DNA of 64,000 nucleotides from Alicyclobacillus sp. ALC3. Its GTDB lineage: Bacteria > Bacillota > Bacilli > Alicyclobacillales > Alicyclobacillaceae. A program made the translations under genes and the position numbers. The notes below the pieces were generated by a model. The model was given only the letters and a program-made list of their open reading frames with translations, was not told where the DNA came from and searched no databases. Shown here in pieces: positions 25,053 through 33,969 of this stretch; position 1 is the stretch's first letter, and the number at the start of each line of letters is the position of its first letter. Where the stretch lies: positions 3,968,001 to 4,032,000 of the forward strand of contig NZ_CP066784.1 of the NCBI RefSeq assembly GCF_028751195.1, read 5' to 3'.

Positions 25053-26210
25053 TTAGGGAATGGGGTTCCGGACAGGAAACTCACACTGCACGGTTGTTCC
25101 GCCATCCTCGTTTCGAAATACAGACAGGCGCCCACCTGCGTCACGCACACTCTGCGCCATGGAGTGCAGGCCAAAGTGCCCGGTCGGATGGATGATCAAC
25201 CGGACAGCCTCTTCGGATATGCCGATGCCTGCGTCTTGGATGACGAGTTGTGCGAGCTCGTCGTTCACCGCCACATGCACGACTGCGATGTCGGACTGGG
25301 CGTGACGGTAGACATTGGCAAGAGACTCTGCCGTTACCTTCGTCACGACCTGCCGAATCGGCGCGCTGAGGCGACCAAAGTCGCCTTCCGTCAGGAGTTG
25401 TGTACTGATCCCGGTTGTCCGCTCGAACTCTTGAACCATTTGTGCGAGCGAGTGCATGCTCGGGTGTGGCGCTGTGTCGGTCAACTGAAACAGGGCTGCG
25501 CGGAGGTCGGATTGACACAGCTGTACCAGGTCCTGCAACTGGCTGAGGCTGTGCTTCACGTCAGACGTCAGCTCTAGGCTGAGCTGCTGCGTTAACTGCT
25601 CGAATTCCTTGCGGAGCACAAACAACGACTGCGACAGCGTGTCGTGCAAGGCGTTCGCGATCCGGCGGCGCTCTCCGTAAATAATCGCCGTACGCTCCGC
25701 GTCTTTCTGGTCGACGACCTGAATGATCATGGCAGAAATCGTCGAGAACGCGACCATGATGTCCTCGTCGTGTTGGGTGAAAACGCCTCCGTCGCGGGGT
25801 TTGCCGAAGAACATGCAACCGAGAATGGCCTCGTTGCAGGCGATTGGCACACCGAGGAAGGCATTCACTGGCGGGTGGTCGCCTGGTGTTCCGACCGACA
25901 GCGGATGACTCGGTACGGCTTCGATGCGCAGCGACTGTCCGGTCTTCGCTGGCAGCGTAAAAACACCATGGCCACGTGGGAAAGAGTGCGGGGTTCGGTC
26001 CCATCCAGAGACCTTAAAGTAGCGGTAGGAAGTCGGTTCTTCTCGGTCTAGCACAATCAGGCCGGCGTAATCGGCGCCAACCAAGCTGCGGGCTGAGTCA
26101 ATCACCGCCTGCAAACACGCGTCTGGTGTACCATCCATCAGCGGTCCGAGGCGAGTCAGAGTATCGGTCAGCATGCGCGAGATGTCGGGGGTGCGTGTAG
26201 ATTTCGTCAT
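25053..26210 (-). CDS. cytosolic GAF-domain sensor histidine kinase (NarX/DosS-like)
   Basis: I use ATG 26210, six bases after AAAGGCGGTG; GTG 26213 and 26219 are alternatives. The 385-residue protein has a GAF domain (about 25-165), a HisKA_3 dimerisation helix with His189 in IANALHDTLSQSL, and an HATPase domain (ESLANVYRHA, QDAGIGIS, HFGLHSM). No membrane span. The GAF segment HPPVNAFLGVPI (His112) followed by LGCMFFGK lines up with the heme-binding GAF of mycobacterial DosS, where the His is the heme ligand. The distal Tyr position is Phe134 here. Heme binding is inference. Divergent from coxMSL. Confidence 0.88.
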   Translation of the reverse strand: MTKSTRTPDISRMLTDTLTRLGPLMDGTPDACLQAVIDSARSLVGADYAGLIVLDREEPTSYRYFKVSGWDRTPHSFPRGHGVFTLPAKTGQSLRIEAVPSHPLSVGTPGDHPPVNAFLGVPIACNEAILGCMFFGKPRDGGVFTQHDEDIMVAFSTISAMIIQVVDQKDAERTAIIYGERRRIANALHDTLSQSLFVLRKEFEQLTQQLSLELTSDVKHSLSQLQDLVQLCQSDLRAALFQLTDTAPHPSMHSLAQMVQEFERTTGISTQLLTEGDFGRLSAPIRQVVTKVTAESLANVYRHAQSDIAVVHVAVNDELAQLVIQDAGIGISEEAVRLIIHPTGHFGLHSMAQSVRDAGGRLSVFRNEDGGTTVQCEFPVRNPIP

Positions 26211-26238
26211 CACGTGCACCGCCTTTCTGAATCCGCTT

Positions 26239-26268
26239 CCATTCGGGTACTCAGGAATACCCGAATGG
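26239..26268. promoter_or_regulatory. 11-bp inverted repeat in the kinase leader / cox intergenic region
   Basis: CCATTCGGGTA (26239-26249) and TACCCGAATGG (26258-26268) are perfect complements around an 8-base centre. It lies 29 bases before the kinase start and 84 bases before coxM. It could be a regulator site or an RNA hairpin in the kinase leader. Confidence 0.55.
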
Positions 26269-26292
26269 GGCCTATAACCTCACCACAACTGA

Positions 26293-26302
26293 ATTATACA
26301 AT
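26293..26302. promoter_or_regulatory. overlapping divergent -10 elements (kinase and cox operon)
   Basis: TATAAT reads on the minus strand at 26293-26298 and TACAAT on the plus strand at 26297-26302. Neither has a good -35 box at 16-18 bases, which suits activator-dependent expression. Confidence 0.35.
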
Positions 26303-26351
26303 AGATTGCGAATAGTTCATTGATAATTGGGTTGGAGAAGGAGGGATGTAC

Positions 26352-27236
26352 GTGTTTCCCAACAACTTTGCCTACCGCGCACCGGAAACCCTCGAGGAAG
26401 CGCTTGACCTGCTCGAAGCGAACCCCTGGGACGGCAAGCTCTTGGCTGGAGGCCACAGTCTTCTGCCAATGATGAAGCTGCGCATGGCAGCGCCAGAACT
26501 GCTGATCGACATCAACAAGATTGAAGAGTTGAAGGGTATCAGCGAACAAGACGGGTATCTGCGCATCGGTGCCCTGACACATCACAGTGATCTCGAACGT
26601 AATCTCCAGCTTGTCCCTGTCTACCCACTGCTTGCGCGCACTGCACGCTGGATTGCCGACCCGTCCATCCGTAACCGCGGGACGGTGGCAGGGTCGCTTG
26701 TTCATGCCGACCCGGCATCCGATTGGGGTACGACCATGCTCGCTTTGCACGCAGAAGTGGAGGTCGCGTCGAAGTCAGGTCGTAGGCGGATAGCTATCGA
26801 TGACTTTTTTGTGGACACCTTCACTACGGCGCTGAATGAAGGCGAGTTGGTTAGCGCGGTGTACGTACCCACACCAACAGGAGAGCCGCATGCGCGTTAC
26901 ATGAAGCTCGAGCGCAAGGCGGGAGATTTCGCCATTGTCGGCCTGGCCCTGCAGGTTGAGACAGACATGAACGGTGTGGTGTCGCAAGCGGGGATTGGGA
27001 TTTGCGCCTGTGGACCAACACCGTTGCGGGCGGTTGAGGCGGAGCAAGCACTCGTCGGACAGAGCCTGACTGCGGACGTGATTAAACACGTGTCTGGATT
27101 GGTGTCGCATTCGGCCGAACCCACCTCTGATTTGCGCGGCACGGCAGAGTACAAGCGTGACCTCCTGCGCGTATTCGCACGGCGTGCGCTGACGGAAATA
27201 AGGGCGGAACAGAGTGGAGAGGAGCGGGTCTCATGA
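26352..27236 (+). CDS. coxM: aerobic CO dehydrogenase medium (FAD) subunit
   Basis: GTG 26352 is preferred: it lies seven bases after GGAGG and gives the usual N-terminus [21 protein letters not shown] 26346 is only one base from the ribosome site. The 294-residue protein has the two FAD-binding motifs of the family, AGGHSLLP and [19 protein letters not shown], and the C-terminal CO-dehydrogenase flavoprotein domain ([13 protein letters not shown]). It passes electrons from the iron-sulfur subunit to the acceptor. The M-S-L order fits form I CO dehydrogenase. It overlaps coxS by four bases. Confidence 0.92.
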   Translation: MFPNNFAYRAPETLEEALDLLEANPWDGKLLAGGHSLLPMMKLRMAAPELLIDINKIEELKGISEQDGYLRIGALTHHSDLERNLQLVPVYPLLARTARWIADPSIRNRGTVAGSLVHADPASDWGTTMLALHAEVEVASKSGRRRIAIDDFFVDTFTTALNEGELVSAVYVPTPTGEPHARYMKLERKAGDFAIVGLALQVETDMNGVVSQAGIGICACGPTPLRAVEAEQALVGQSLTADVIKHVSGLVSHSAEPTSDLRGTAEYKRDLLRVFARRALTEIRAEQSGEERVS

Positions 27237-27748
27237 ACATCACTGTCCGAGTGAACGGGAGTGTCTGTGAGCAGAATGTGGAACCGCGAACCCTGCTTGC
27301 CTACTTCCTGCGTGAGACTTTAGGCCTCACGGGCACGCACGTCGGTTGTGACACAACGAACTGCGGGGCCTGTACGGTGCTGCTCGACGGCCGGCCAGTC
27401 AAGTCTTGCACGGTGCTGGCGGTGCAGGCTGATGGCTGCGAAGTCACGACCGTTGAAGGGCTTGAGCAGAAGGGCGGTCTACACCCACTGCAGCAAGCGT
27501 TCTGGGATGAACACGGGCTGCAGTGCGGTTACTGCACGCCCGGCATGCTGATGGCGGCGTCGGCGTTGTTGGCAGAGAACCTGGACCCGACTGAGGAAGA
27601 CATTCGCTTCGGCCTCTCCGGAAACATCTGTCGCTGCACCGGCTACGTGAACATCGTCAAAGCGGTTCAGAACGCCGCTGCCAGAATGCGCGCGAACGAA
27701 CAGACAACGACAGAGGAGGTGGCTGTCAGTGGCGCTCTCGCCGAGTGA
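27233..27748 (+). CDS. coxS: aerobic CO dehydrogenase small [2Fe-2S] subunit
   Basis: 171 residues from ATG 27233, overlapping the coxM stop. The N-terminal plant-type ferredoxin domain has [16 protein letters not shown]. The C-terminal helical domain has CGYCTPGM and [12 protein letters not shown], together ligating two [2Fe-2S] clusters as in all molybdenum hydroxylases. It relays electrons from the Mo site to FAD. The last 20 bases overlap the coxL start. Confidence 0.95.
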   Translation: MNITVRVNGSVCEQNVEPRTLLAYFLRETLGLTGTHVGCDTTNCGACTVLLDGRPVKSCTVLAVQADGCEVTTVEGLEQKGGLHPLQQAFWDEHGLQCGYCTPGMLMAASALLAENLDPTEEDIRFGLSGNICRCTGYVNIVKAVQNAAARMRANEQTTTEEVAVSGALAE

Positions 27749-30080
27749 AGCTCGTCCGTTTGGCAAGTCCATCACCCGCAAGGAAGATCCACGCTTTATC
27801 CGCGGCAAAGGGCGCTACGTGGATGATATTGTCCTCCCCGGCATGCTGCACATGGCCCTGTTGCGCAGTCCGTACGCCCATGCGGTGCTAAGGCGCATCG
27901 ACACGTCCGCTGCGCAGGGCGCGCCCGGTGTGAAACTGGTGCTCACAGGCGAGGACCTCGCAAAGCTGAACCTGGCCTGGATGCCTACTCTGGCCGGTGA
28001 CAACCAGATGGTGCTCGCGACCGGGAAGGTGTTGTTTCAGTACCAGGAAGTTGCTGCTGTCGTGGCACAGACGCGTGCACAAGCAGAGGACGCCTTGCAG
28101 TTGATTGAGGTTGAGTACGACGCACTGCCCGCGGTCGTCGACCCGTTCTACGCGACCACACCGGAGGCGCCGATTTTGCGTGACGACCGGGAACAGAAGA
28201 CGAATTCAATCTTTCACTGGGAGGCCGGTGACCGCGAAGAGACGCAGAACGTGTTCGCGGACGCTCCTGTGATTGTCTCTCAAGCTGTTCGTTTTCCGCG
28301 CGTTCATCCGTCGCCACTGGAACCGTGCGGGTGCATCGCCGACTACAACACCGCGACAAGCAAACTGACTTGGTACGTGACGTCGCAGGCGCCACACGCC
28401 CACCGCACGGTGCTTTCGCTCGTGAGCGGCTTGCCAGAACACCAAATCCACGTCATCTCGCCGGACATCGGCGGCGGCTTTGGTAACAAGGTGCCGGTGT
28501 ACCCAGGTTATGTCTGCGCGATTGTCGCGTCGCTGTCGCTTGGTGTACCGGTCAAGTGGATTGAGACGCGCACAGAGAACATCAGCAGCACCGGGTTTGC
28601 GCGCGACTACCACATGCACGTTGAGGTGGCGGCCGAAGAAGACGGCACAGTGCTTGGTCTGAGGGTGAAGACGGTCGCCGATCACGGTGCTTTCGACGCC
28701 GCCGCCGACCCGACCAAGTTTCCGGCCGGGCTGTTCAGCATCGTGACCGGGTCGTATAACTTCAAGGCCGCCTTCGTCGAGGTCGACGGCGTGTACACAA
28801 ATAAGGCCCCTGGTGGGGTTGCCTATCGCTGCTCGTTCCGGGTCACAGAGGCGTCGTACCTGATTGAACGCGCCATCGACGTGTTGGCGCAGAAAGTCGG
28901 CGTCGACCCTGCGCAACTGCGGCTGCGCAACTTCATCCAAAAAGAGCAGTTCCCGTATTTGTCGCCAACCGGCTGGACGTACGACAGCGGCGACTACGAG
29001 ACCACCTTGCAGAAGGCGCTGGACCTCATCGGCTACGACGAACTGCGCAAAGAGCAGGCTGAGAAACGCGCCCGCGGCGAGCTGATGGGCATCGGCATCT
29101 CGACGTTTACGGAAATTGTCGGCGCTGGTCCGAGCCACACCTTTGACATTATGGGCATCAAAATGTTTGACAGCGCACAGATTCGCATACACCCGACTGG
29201 CAAGGTCATCGCCCGCCTAGGCGTGCGTCACCAGGGTCAAGGGCACGAGACGACGTTTGCCCAGATTATCGCGGAAGAACTTGGCCTCACAGCGGACGAT
29301 GTGCTGATTGAAGAAGGCGACACGGACACCGCGCCGTACGGGCTCGGGACCTACGCTAGCCGTTCGACACCGACCGCCGGTGGGGCGGCAGCTCTGTGTG
29401 GGCGCCGGATCCGTGAGAAGGCGAAAAAACTGGCGGCACACCTACTGGAAGTTGGCGAGGACGACGTCGCGTGGGACGGCGAAAAGTTCAGCGCGGCGGG
29501 ACTGCCGGGTCGCGCGGTGACGATGAAAGACGTCGCGTTTGCCGCGTATACGAACCTGCCGGAAGGGATGGAACCAGGGCTTGAGGCGACGTACTACTAC
29601 GACCCGCCGAACCTGACGTTCCCGAACGGCGCCTACATCGCGGTGGTTGACATCGACAAGGGCACCGGGGCAGTCTCTGTGCGCCGCTTCCTCGCTGTCG
29701 ATGACTGTGGCCGCGTGATTAACCCGATGATTGTCGAAGGTCAGATTCACGGGGGACTGACGGAAGGGTTTGCGATTGCTTTTATGCAGGACATCCCGTA
29801 CGACGAAGACGGCAACTGCCTGGCGCCAAACTGGATGGACTACCTGGTGCCGACCGCGCTTGACACGCCGCGCTGGGAAACGGCGCGCACAGAGACGCCG
29901 TCGCCGCACCATCCGATTGGCGCGAAGGGCGTGGGCGAATCGCCAAACGTGGGCAGCCCAGCTGCATTTGTAAACGCGGTTGTCGATGCGCTGTCGCCGC
30001 TTGGCGTGACACATATGGATATGCCGATGTCGCCGTGGAAGGTGTGGCAGGTGTTGCGCGAACATGGGGTGACTGAGTAA
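27729..30080 (+). CDS. coxL: form I aerobic CO dehydrogenase large (Mo-Cu) subunit
   Basis: GTG 27729 follows GAGGAGGTG at seven-base spacing and gives 783 residues. The active-site loop AYRCSFR (28821-28841, Cys368) is the diagnostic form I motif; form II enzymes have AYxGAGR. That Cys bridges Cu and Mo in the studied Oligotropha enzyme. Other Mo-cofactor segments are [35 protein letters not shown] and [12 protein letters not shown], with the active-site Glu. It oxidises CO to CO2. Together with coxMS it is complete. Confidence 0.95.
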   Translation: MALSPSEARPFGKSITRKEDPRFIRGKGRYVDDIVLPGMLHMALLRSPYAHAVLRRIDTSAAQGAPGVKLVLTGEDLAKLNLAWMPTLAGDNQMVLATGKVLFQYQEVAAVVAQTRAQAEDALQLIEVEYDALPAVVDPFYATTPEAPILRDDREQKTNSIFHWEAGDREETQNVFADAPVIVSQAVRFPRVHPSPLEPCGCIADYNTATSKLTWYVTSQAPHAHRTVLSLVSGLPEHQIHVISPDIGGGFGNKVPVYPGYVCAIVASLSLGVPVKWIETRTENISSTGFARDYHMHVEVAAEEDGTVLGLRVKTVADHGAFDAAADPTKFPAGLFSIVTGSYNFKAAFVEVDGVYTNKAPGGVAYRCSFRVTEASYLIERAIDVLAQKVGVDPAQLRLRNFIQKEQFPYLSPTGWTYDSGDYETTLQKALDLIGYDELRKEQAEKRARGELMGIGISTFTEIVGAGPSHTFDIMGIKMFDSAQIRIHPTGKVIARLGVRHQGQGHETTFAQIIAEELGLTADDVLIEEGDTDTAPYGLGTYASRSTPTAGGAAALCGRRIREKAKKLAAHLLEVGEDDVAWDGEKFSAAGLPGRAVTMKDVAFAAYTNLPEGMEPGLEATYYYDPPNLTFPNGAYIAVVDIDKGTGAVSVRRFLAVDDCGRVINPMIVEGQIHGGLTEGFAIAFMQDIPYDEDGNCLAPNWMDYLVPTALDTPRWETARTETPSPHHPIGAKGVGESPNVGSPAAFVNAVVDALSPLGVTHMDMPMSPWKVWQVLREHGVTE

Positions 30081-30270
30081 CATCTGGATTCGCCGTGCAC
30101 AGTGAGCTGGCGAAAATGAAGACAAAGAGCACCGCGCAAAAGTCGGTGTCCGGGGTAGGGATTGGGACGGGAGAATCTGTATAAAGAGTACAGTCGATTG
30201 ACATCGCGAAGCTGAAACGCAATTGGGAGGGGGGAGCGGTCGGACGCGCTGCGTACCGGACCGCGCAGAA
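30081..30270. other. 190-base gap between coxL and the coxF-like gene
   Basis: No gene or terminator hairpin is evident. A purine-rich stretch GGGAGGGGGGAG (30225-30236) looks like a ribosome site, but no in-frame start codon lies at the right distance from it. Confidence 0.4.
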
Positions 30271-31365
30271 ATGGAGAGTGTCAACGACGCCGTCGCGCGA
30301 CTCGAAGCCGCGCATGAGCCGTACGTACATGTGACGGTGGTGCGCCGCGTCCGACCGAGTTCAGCCAATGTCGGAGACCGGGCAGTTGTGACGGCGGGTG
30401 GCGAAATGATTGGCTTTGTCGGTGGGCACTGCACGCGCTCCCTGGTCGTGGAACAAGCTCGGGCTTGTCTGCGCGCTGGCGAGAGCAGGTTGCTGCTCGT
30501 CACAGCGCACCCACCGACTGACCCGGGGGAAGGTGTGCTGGTTCTGCCGATGACGTGCCACTCCGAAGGTGCTGTGGAGTTGTTCATGGAACCCAAGCTG
30601 CAACGTCCGCTGCTCGCCGTGATCGGCGCGTCGCCGATTGCACTAGCGATTTGTGGGCTCGCTCCTCAGTTCGGCTTTGAAGCCGTTCAGTCAGCGCTGG
30701 AATCAAACGCTGCGGATGTGCGCAGTGCGGCGCCGGATGGTGGGATTGGCGACCCGATTGAGCGGTTGCGAAAGCCACTGGTAGGTTACAGACAGCGGAC
30801 AACGTACGGAGTTGTAGCGACCATGGGACTGTACGACGTCGATGCTGTGACTGCCTTGGCCGACCGGCCGCTCAGTTACCTTGGCGTCGTCACGAGCCCA
30901 CGGCGGTGGCAAGTGCTCCGAGACGAGTTGCAAAGCGCGGGCGTGCCGGCAAGTCTATGCGATCACGCAGCTGCGCCGGCGGGTCTGGACATTGGCGCTA
31001 GTGGGCCAGATGAGATTGCCCTCTGCATCCTTGCGCAAATCGTCGAGCGTCGTCGCCGTGGCGGCGGGACGTGGGAGCCTCTTGCATCCGGCGGCGCTCA
31101 GTCTGACGAAGCCGCAGCAGCAACTGCAGTTGTGGCGCCCGACGCGTGCGGTTGGCAGACTTTGTCGAGGAGTGAACCCGCTCGTAAGGACCGCGTAGTC
31201 GATCCCGTTTGCGGTATGACGGTCGACCTCACGACCACAGCGTACGTGACTGTGTACAGGGGTGTCACCTACGGATTCTGCTGCGCAGGGTGCAAGGGCA
31301 AGTTTGAAGCCAACCCCGACGCGTATCTCTCCGTTCGACAGGTTGGGCGACAATCTCCGAACTGA
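30271..31365 (+). CDS. XdhC/CoxF-family cofactor maturation protein with C-terminal YHS domain
   Basis: I place the start at ATG 30271; a TTG at 30223 is in frame but upstream of the only purine-rich ribosome-like site. Of 364 residues, about 1-95 form the XdhC/CoxI domain (EPYVHVTVVRRVRPSSANVG, then FVGGHCTRSLV, keeping the conserved Cys). About 110-260 form the Rossmann-like XdhC_C domain (LLAVIGASPIALAICGLA). Residues 310-355 are a YHS metal-binding domain: DPVCGM (Cys314), then YGFCCAGCKGKF (Cys337, 338, 341). XdhC proteins mature sulfurated Mo cofactor, and in form I systems CoxF is implicated in copper insertion. The fusion suggests metal delivery, which is inference. Confidence 0.85.
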   Translation: MESVNDAVARLEAAHEPYVHVTVVRRVRPSSANVGDRAVVTAGGEMIGFVGGHCTRSLVVEQARACLRAGESRLLLVTAHPPTDPGEGVLVLPMTCHSEGAVELFMEPKLQRPLLAVIGASPIALAICGLAPQFGFEAVQSALESNAADVRSAAPDGGIGDPIERLRKPLVGYRQRTTYGVVATMGLYDVDAVTALADRPLSYLGVVTSPRRWQVLRDELQSAGVPASLCDHAAAPAGLDIGASGPDEIALCILAQIVERRRRGGGTWEPLASGGAQSDEAAAATAVVAPDACGWQTLSRSEPARKDRVVDPVCGMTVDLTTTAYVTVYRGVTYGFCCAGCKGKFEANPDAYLSVRQVGRQSPN

Positions 31366-31407
31366 CAGGCAGTATACAGACGGAATGACTGGCGAAGGGG
31401 GCAAACT

Positions 31408-31893
31408 ATGCGAACGTATCAAGGGGACTTTACGATTCAATCAGAGCGAGCCAAGGTGTGGGCGTTCGTCATCGACCCGAACCAAATGGGACCTTGTATT
31501 CCAGACCTCTTGGAACTCGACGTGCACACTGACACAGAGTTCCGAACCCTTGTGCGTGTTGGGGTCGGGCCCATTCGAGGCAAGTTTGACCTCACGAGTA
31601 CGCTCTCTGTCGTCGAGACAGGTCGACAGACGACGCTCATCATCAAAGGTGGCGGCATGGGCAGCGGCGTCGACATGCAGGCGGAGATGACGCTGGATGA
31701 CGCGGAGCCAGGCACAAAGTTGTCCTGGCAATGTGATGTCAAGGTGAGCGGACCCATTGCGAGCATTGGGGGGCGCTTGATCGACAACGAAGCGCGCAAA
31801 ATCACGGAAAAGGTGTTCGCCAACCTCCGCGCTGCACTGGAAGCGGATGCGGCCGAATCTAGTCACAGTGAGGTGGCCTCGTCCGGTGAATGA
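31408..31893 (+). CDS. coxG: CoxG-family SRPBCC protein
   Basis: 161 residues from ATG 31408, preceded by AAGGGGG. The fold is START/SRPBCC: GDFTIQSERAKVWAFVIDPNQMGPCIPDL at the N-terminus, alternating strands, and a long C-terminal helix (NEARKITEKVFANLRAAL). CoxG proteins recruit CO dehydrogenase to the membrane or shuttle quinone in related systems. This version has no long C-terminal membrane tail. It overlaps coxD by eight bases and is therefore coupled to it. Confidence 0.88.
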   Translation: MRTYQGDFTIQSERAKVWAFVIDPNQMGPCIPDLLELDVHTDTEFRTLVRVGVGPIRGKFDLTSTLSVVETGRQTTLIIKGGGMGSGVDMQAEMTLDDAEPGTKLSWQCDVKVSGPIASIGGRLIDNEARKITEKVFANLRAALEADAAESSHSEVASSGE

Positions 31894-32737
31894 CGGGATC
31901 AGCCAGCTTCAATCAAACCTCGCTGCCGTTCGCTACGTCGCAGACGACAGCTTGGTCACGGCCCTGCACCTGGCAGTTCGCCTCGGGCGTCCGCTCCTGC
32001 TCGAAGGTCCGGCAGGCGTCGGCAAAACGGCGCTCGCGAAAGCGATGTCTGACGTCCTGGGCCGGCCGCTTGTCCGTTTGCAGTGCTATGAGGGACTGGA
32101 CGCGACGCACGCTCTGTACGACTGGAACTACCCAAAACAGTTGTTGGCCGTGCAGGACCCTCGGACGAGTGCGTCGGAGTCCGTCTACAGCGAAGAATTC
32201 CTGCTCCAGCGGCCGTTGCTGTTGGCTTTGCGGGCAGAGCCGACCCCCGTTTTGTTGATCGATGAAGTGGACCGCGCAGATGAAGCGTTTGAGGCACTCT
32301 TGCTCGAGTTTCTGTCCGAGTTTCAGGTGACCATTCCGGAACTCGGCACCGTGCGTGCCACGGGTCGACCACTGGTCATCTTGACTTCCAACCGCACACG
32401 CGACCTCTCCGACGCCCTGCGTCGGCGCTGTCTTTACCAATGGCTTGATTACCCCGCCTATGACCAGGAAGTGGCAATCCTGCAAATGTACTTGCCGGAC
32501 GTCGCTTTGCGGCTGTTGCGCCAGGTGGTGCGGGCGGTGCGGCGGTTGCGGAGCGCATCCGTGTTAAAACCGCCCGGCCTAGCAGAGTCGATCGACTGGG
32601 CGAACGCACTAGCGGAGTTAGGAACAGAGTCGCTTGACGAAGAGACAGCGGCCCTCACATTAGGCTGCCTGCTCAAGACTCAGGAAGATGTGACGTGGGT
32701 AACCGAAAGGGGACTTGCCACACTGTGGAACGTGTAG
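31886..32737 (+). CDS. coxD: CoxD-type MoxR AAA+ ATPase
   Basis: GTG 31886, nine bases after GAGGTGG, gives 283 residues; ATG 31847 is a longer alternative. Walker A is GPAGVGKTA, Walker B is VLLIDEVDRAD, sensor 1 is ILTSNRTRDL with the arginine finger region SDALRRRCLY. MoxR-type ATPases work with von Willebrand partners, here the next gene. In Oligotropha, CoxD is needed for building the Mo-S-Cu site. Position directly before coxE supports the same role. Confidence 0.92.
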   Translation: MNDGISQLQSNLAAVRYVADDSLVTALHLAVRLGRPLLLEGPAGVGKTALAKAMSDVLGRPLVRLQCYEGLDATHALYDWNYPKQLLAVQDPRTSASESVYSEEFLLQRPLLLALRAEPTPVLLIDEVDRADEAFEALLLEFLSEFQVTIPELGTVRATGRPLVILTSNRTRDLSDALRRRCLYQWLDYPAYDQEVAILQMYLPDVALRLLRQVVRAVRRLRSASVLKPPGLAESIDWANALAELGTESLDEETAALTLGCLLKTQEDVTWVTERGLATLWNV

Positions 32738-33969
32738 ACCCGTCACGTGAACAGACACCGCGCGAACCCACGAGTAGCGACACCTATCACAGTGCGCAGG
32801 CTGATGCGATGGAGGTCGGCAAACGGGTGTCCGCTGAGGTCGTCGCGCAGGTCTCAAGATTCGCACCGTGGCTGCGTTCGCACGGGTTTCGAGCGGCTGC
32901 TCCGGAGACGGAGGCGGCGTTATCGGCACTGACACACCTCGACCTGACAGATGAGGGTGACGTCATCTGCGCACTGCGCGCGGTGTACGCGAAAAGTCCG
33001 GCGCAGTGGGGGAGCTTTGAAAGTCTCTTTCGCCGCTACTTCCGTGGCGAAGGGCGCCGTTTTGAAGAGAAGCGCCGCGTCGGAACCGCTGCTGCGGGAG
33101 GTCAAGGACAAACGGAGTGGCGCGAAGAGGAACAGGTCAAAGTCGCGGCGATGTCGCCGCTGCCTGGGTACAGTCGAGATGTCGGCGAGCGCTACGCAGT
33201 CAAAGTCGATGGAGCCATACTAAAGGCGGTAGCCCGTGTGACCAGCCGCGCCGTGTCGCGCGTGCCAGCCCCGCTCAGCCGCAAGTTAGAGCCAGCTCTG
33301 CGCGGGCGAGTCGACCTAAGGCGCACGACAAAGACCGCGATGCGGACAGCCGGACAGGTGCAGCGCTGGCTCTGGCGACGAGCGGCACCCGACAGGCCGC
33401 GAATCGTCATGCTGATGGATGTATCGGGATCGATGAAGTCGTTCGCGCCTTTTCTGACGACACTGGCGTGGACATTTTTGCATTCGCGCGCCCGAGCCGA
33501 GGTGTTCCTGTTTTCAACGCGGCTTGTGCGCGTAACCGCCTTGTTGCGCCGGCGGGGATTGACGGGGTTGTCCGAGCGCGACTTGGGAGTGAGTGGGCTA
33601 CAGGGAGGAACACGTATTGGCGATAGTCTCAGTGAATTGCTAGACCGACACCGCGGCATCATCCACAGACACACGGTCCTCGTCATTGCCTCAGATGGTT
33701 TCGATGCGGGGCATCCGGAGCGTTTGCATACCGCCTTCGAGGCGTTGCGGCAGTGCGCTTTGCGCATTGTCTGGTTAAACCCTCTGCTTTTTGAGCAGGA
33801 CTACGATCCGACCATCAGCGCGATGCGCACCGCACTGCCGTACCTCGATGCGTTTGTGGATGTCCACGACGTCGCCACATGGCAAGCAGCGGTCGACGCT
33901 GGATTGTTCGCACAGGCGGCCGTTACTGCACGAAGTTTCCGTTCTGGTAGTCTTCGATGGCCTGGATGA
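32725..33969 (+). CDS. coxE: CoxE-type von Willebrand factor A protein
   Basis: GTG 32725 (AAAGGGGA ten bases upstream) gives 414 residues; GTG 32695 is an in-frame alternative. The first 200 residues are basic and helical. The C-terminal vWA domain has the MIDAS motif DVSGS (in VMLMDVSGSMKS) and the downstream VSGLQGGTRIGDSL and VIASDGFDAGHPE segments. It should be the partner of the CoxD ATPase in CO dehydrogenase maturation. Its last 47 bases run into the converging pirin gene. Confidence 0.92.
   Translation: MERVDPSREQTPREPTSSDTYHSAQADAMEVGKRVSAEVVAQVSRFAPWLRSHGFRAAAPETEAALSALTHLDLTDEGDVICALRAVYAKSPAQWGSFESLFRRYFRGEGRRFEEKRRVGTAAAGGQGQTEWREEEQVKVAAMSPLPGYSRDVGERYAVKVDGAILKAVARVTSRAVSRVPAPLSRKLEPALRGRVDLRRTTKTAMRTAGQVQRWLWRRAAPDRPRIVMLMDVSGSMKSFAPFLTTLAWTFLHSRARAEVFLFSTRLVRVTALLRRRGLTGLSERDLGVSGLQGGTRIGDSLSELLDRHRGIIHRHTVLVIASDGFDAGHPERLHTAFEALRQCALRIVWLNPLLFEQDYDPTISAMRTALPYLDAFVDVHDVATWQAAVDAGLFAQAAVTARSFRSGSLRWPG

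Noticed and set aside
29442..30596. 384-codon frame antisense to the end of coxL
   Set aside because: Shadow of a strongly biased coding strand: Arg/Pro/Ser-rich and without start signals.
32695..32724. Upstream GTG as the coxE start
   Set aside because: No ribosome site at the right distance, whereas GTG 32725 has AAAGGGGA; kept only as an alternative.
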